A stretch of DNA of 8,594 nt, taken from JAKLDO01 sp035354435 (GTDB lineage Bacteria; UBP6; UBA1177). A program made the translations under genes and the position numbers. The notes beneath the pieces were generated by a model. It had not been told where the DNA came from. It ran no database searches and saw only the letters and a program-made list of their open reading frames with translations. How positions within the stretch are numbered: position 1 is the first letter of the stretch; each line of letters begins with the position of its first letter. Of the stretch, positions 8,099 through 8,594 are shown in pieces. The stretch covers positions 1-8,594 of the forward strand of contig DAOQAY010000121.1 of NCBI GenBank assembly GCA_035354435.1, in the 5' to 3' direction.

Positions 8099-8121
8099 CG
8101 ACCAATTCGGTCTTGCGGTCG
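8099..8121. promoter_or_regulatory. TetR-type operator, copy 3 (autoregulatory)
   Basis: This is a 23-bp site with five-base arms CGACC and GGTCG. It contains a second, perfect inner palindrome, GACC-AATTC-GGTC, at 8100-8112. It begins directly next to the repressor promoter's -10 box and ends 12 bp before the repressor start codon, so it covers the predicted transcription start. It matches copy 1 at 18 of 23 positions. The position is the classic one for a self-repressing TetR protein. Confidence 0.7.
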
Positions 8122-8149
8122 ATATTAATTAAATTCTCAACCTTGTCAA
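8122..8149 (-). promoter_or_regulatory. Promoter of the TetR-family gene
   Basis: The minus strand carries a perfect -35 TTGACA (8144-8149), a 16-bp spacer and a -10 TAATAT (8122-8127). The predicted start of transcription, around 8115, lies inside operator copy 3. The short leader of about 30 nt fits the gene start at 8086. Confidence 0.72.
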
Positions 8150-8180
8150 ATTTTTTTATAAAATGCTCTTTTACAACTCT

Positions 8181-8208
8181 TTGACAAAAATGACATTGCA
8201 AATAGAAT
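8181..8208 (+). promoter_or_regulatory. Promoter of the divergent plus-strand gene
   Basis: The plus strand has a perfect -35 TTGACA (8181-8186), a 16-bp spacer and a -10 TAGAAT (8203-8208, five of six consensus bases). Transcription would start near 8215, giving a leader of about 28 nt to the ATG at 8243. It lies about 60 bp from operator copy 3, so direct control by the TetR protein is not obvious. Confidence 0.6.
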
Positions 8209-8242
8209 AGTTCCGTTTTGTTGTTCATAATAACAATTGCCT

Positions 8243-8594
8243 ATGAATGTAAAATGGTTACTCGTTCTTACAATTCCGGTCGTCGCCATTTCAGCTGCGG
8301 TCTTTTTTTTCTATCCTTCTAAAAAGACGGATATCCATGTAAACTGGAACAACAATAATTCTTCAGGACAGCTAAACACTTCTTATATCCAGATACCTGA
8401 AGGCAAGTACAACGATCTTTTTTCAGAGATGCTCGGTCCTGAAAACTGGGAAAACGCAAAACTTCTTTACAAAAATGAAGCCGGCATAACAAAATTTCTT
8501 CCCGGAGATATATTTTCAATTACAACATTGGGAGATAGAGTAGTTTCGTATGGTCTTCACAATTATAGAAACCGTACTTCCGGTGAAAAGATCT
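8243..8594 (+). CDS. Membrane-anchored or exported protein, N-terminal part; possibly an M23-type peptidase
   Basis: The frame is open from the ATG at 8243 to the window edge (117 codons), so the C-terminus is missing. The N-terminus, MNVKWLLVLTIPVVAISAAVFFFY, is a signal anchor or uncleaved signal sequence at about residues 4-23. A low-complexity Asn/Ser linker follows at about 35-46. After it comes a soluble domain (about 47-117) in the style IPEGKYNDLFSEML, then KFLPGDIFSITT with P87-G88-D89, then GDRVVSYGLHNYRN. This pattern resembles the OapA/LysM-like inhibitory or binding domain found ahead of LytM/M23 endopeptidase domains in cell-wall enzymes. The peptidase domain itself would lie outside the window, so that identity is only a suggestion. 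The start has no clear Shine-Dalgarno sequence; the promoter at 8181-8208 and the immediately following signal sequence support it. The minus-strand frame at 8319-8519 inside it is a shadow. Confidence 0.8.
   Translation, partial: MNVKWLLVLTIPVVAISAAVFFFYPSKKTDIHVNWNNNNSSGQLNTSYIQIPEGKYNDLFSEMLGPENWENAKLLYKNEAGITKFLPGDIFSITTLGDRVVSYGLHNYRNRTSGEKI

Noticed and set aside
8319..8519. A 66-codon minus-strand frame
   Set aside because: It is antisense to the plus-strand gene at 8243, which has a promoter, a signal sequence and a coherent domain pattern.

Overview
The window is AT-rich bacterial chromosomal DNA from a diderm (Gram-negative-type) organism: it encodes a TolC-type outer-membrane channel, a lipidated periplasmic adaptor and an inner-membrane RND pump. 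The sequence does not fix the phylum. Spirochaete-, Bacteroidetes/Chlorobi-like or deltaproteobacterial lineages would all fit. Five of the six main genes lie on the minus strand and form an efflux cluster. One gene at the right edge runs the other way.

Reading along the minus strand (right to left), the order is: a TetR/AcrR-family repressor (8086-7499); a 217-bp control region (7498-7282); a TolC-like outer-membrane factor (7281-5944); a lipoprotein membrane-fusion protein (5930-4860); an AcrB-like HAE1-type RND permease with an intact proton relay (4846-1757); and the first 581 codons of a second, structurally different RND permease of the MMPL/HpnN-like type (1744-1, cut by the window edge). 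The four transporter genes are separated by only 12-13 bp and each has its own Shine-Dalgarno sequence, so they look like one operon. On the plus strand, divergent from the repressor, a membrane-anchored or exported protein starts at 8243 and is cut at 8594. Its N-terminus resembles the region ahead of LytM/M23 cell-wall peptidases.

The most interesting signal is regulatory. A 23-bp imperfect palindrome with CGACC/GGTCG-like arms occurs three times in the same orientation. One copy (8099-8121) abuts the -10 box of the repressor's own promoter. Two copies (7417-7439 and 7326-7348) lie in the control region ahead of the tolC-like gene. This is the layout expected for a repressor that controls both itself and the pump. 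The right-hand tolC-side copy sits just downstream of a plausible promoter. The left-hand copy lies about 100 bp into the predicted leader, inside a possible 29-codon small ORF that has its own ribosome binding site and ends 13 bp before the tolC-like start.

Taken together, the genes encode a repressor-controlled tripartite efflux pump with an additional MMPL-type exporter attached. The substrate or inducer cannot be read from the sequence. I found no RNA genes, insertion sequences, CRISPR arrays or attachment sites. No intergenic stretch exceeds 300 bp.
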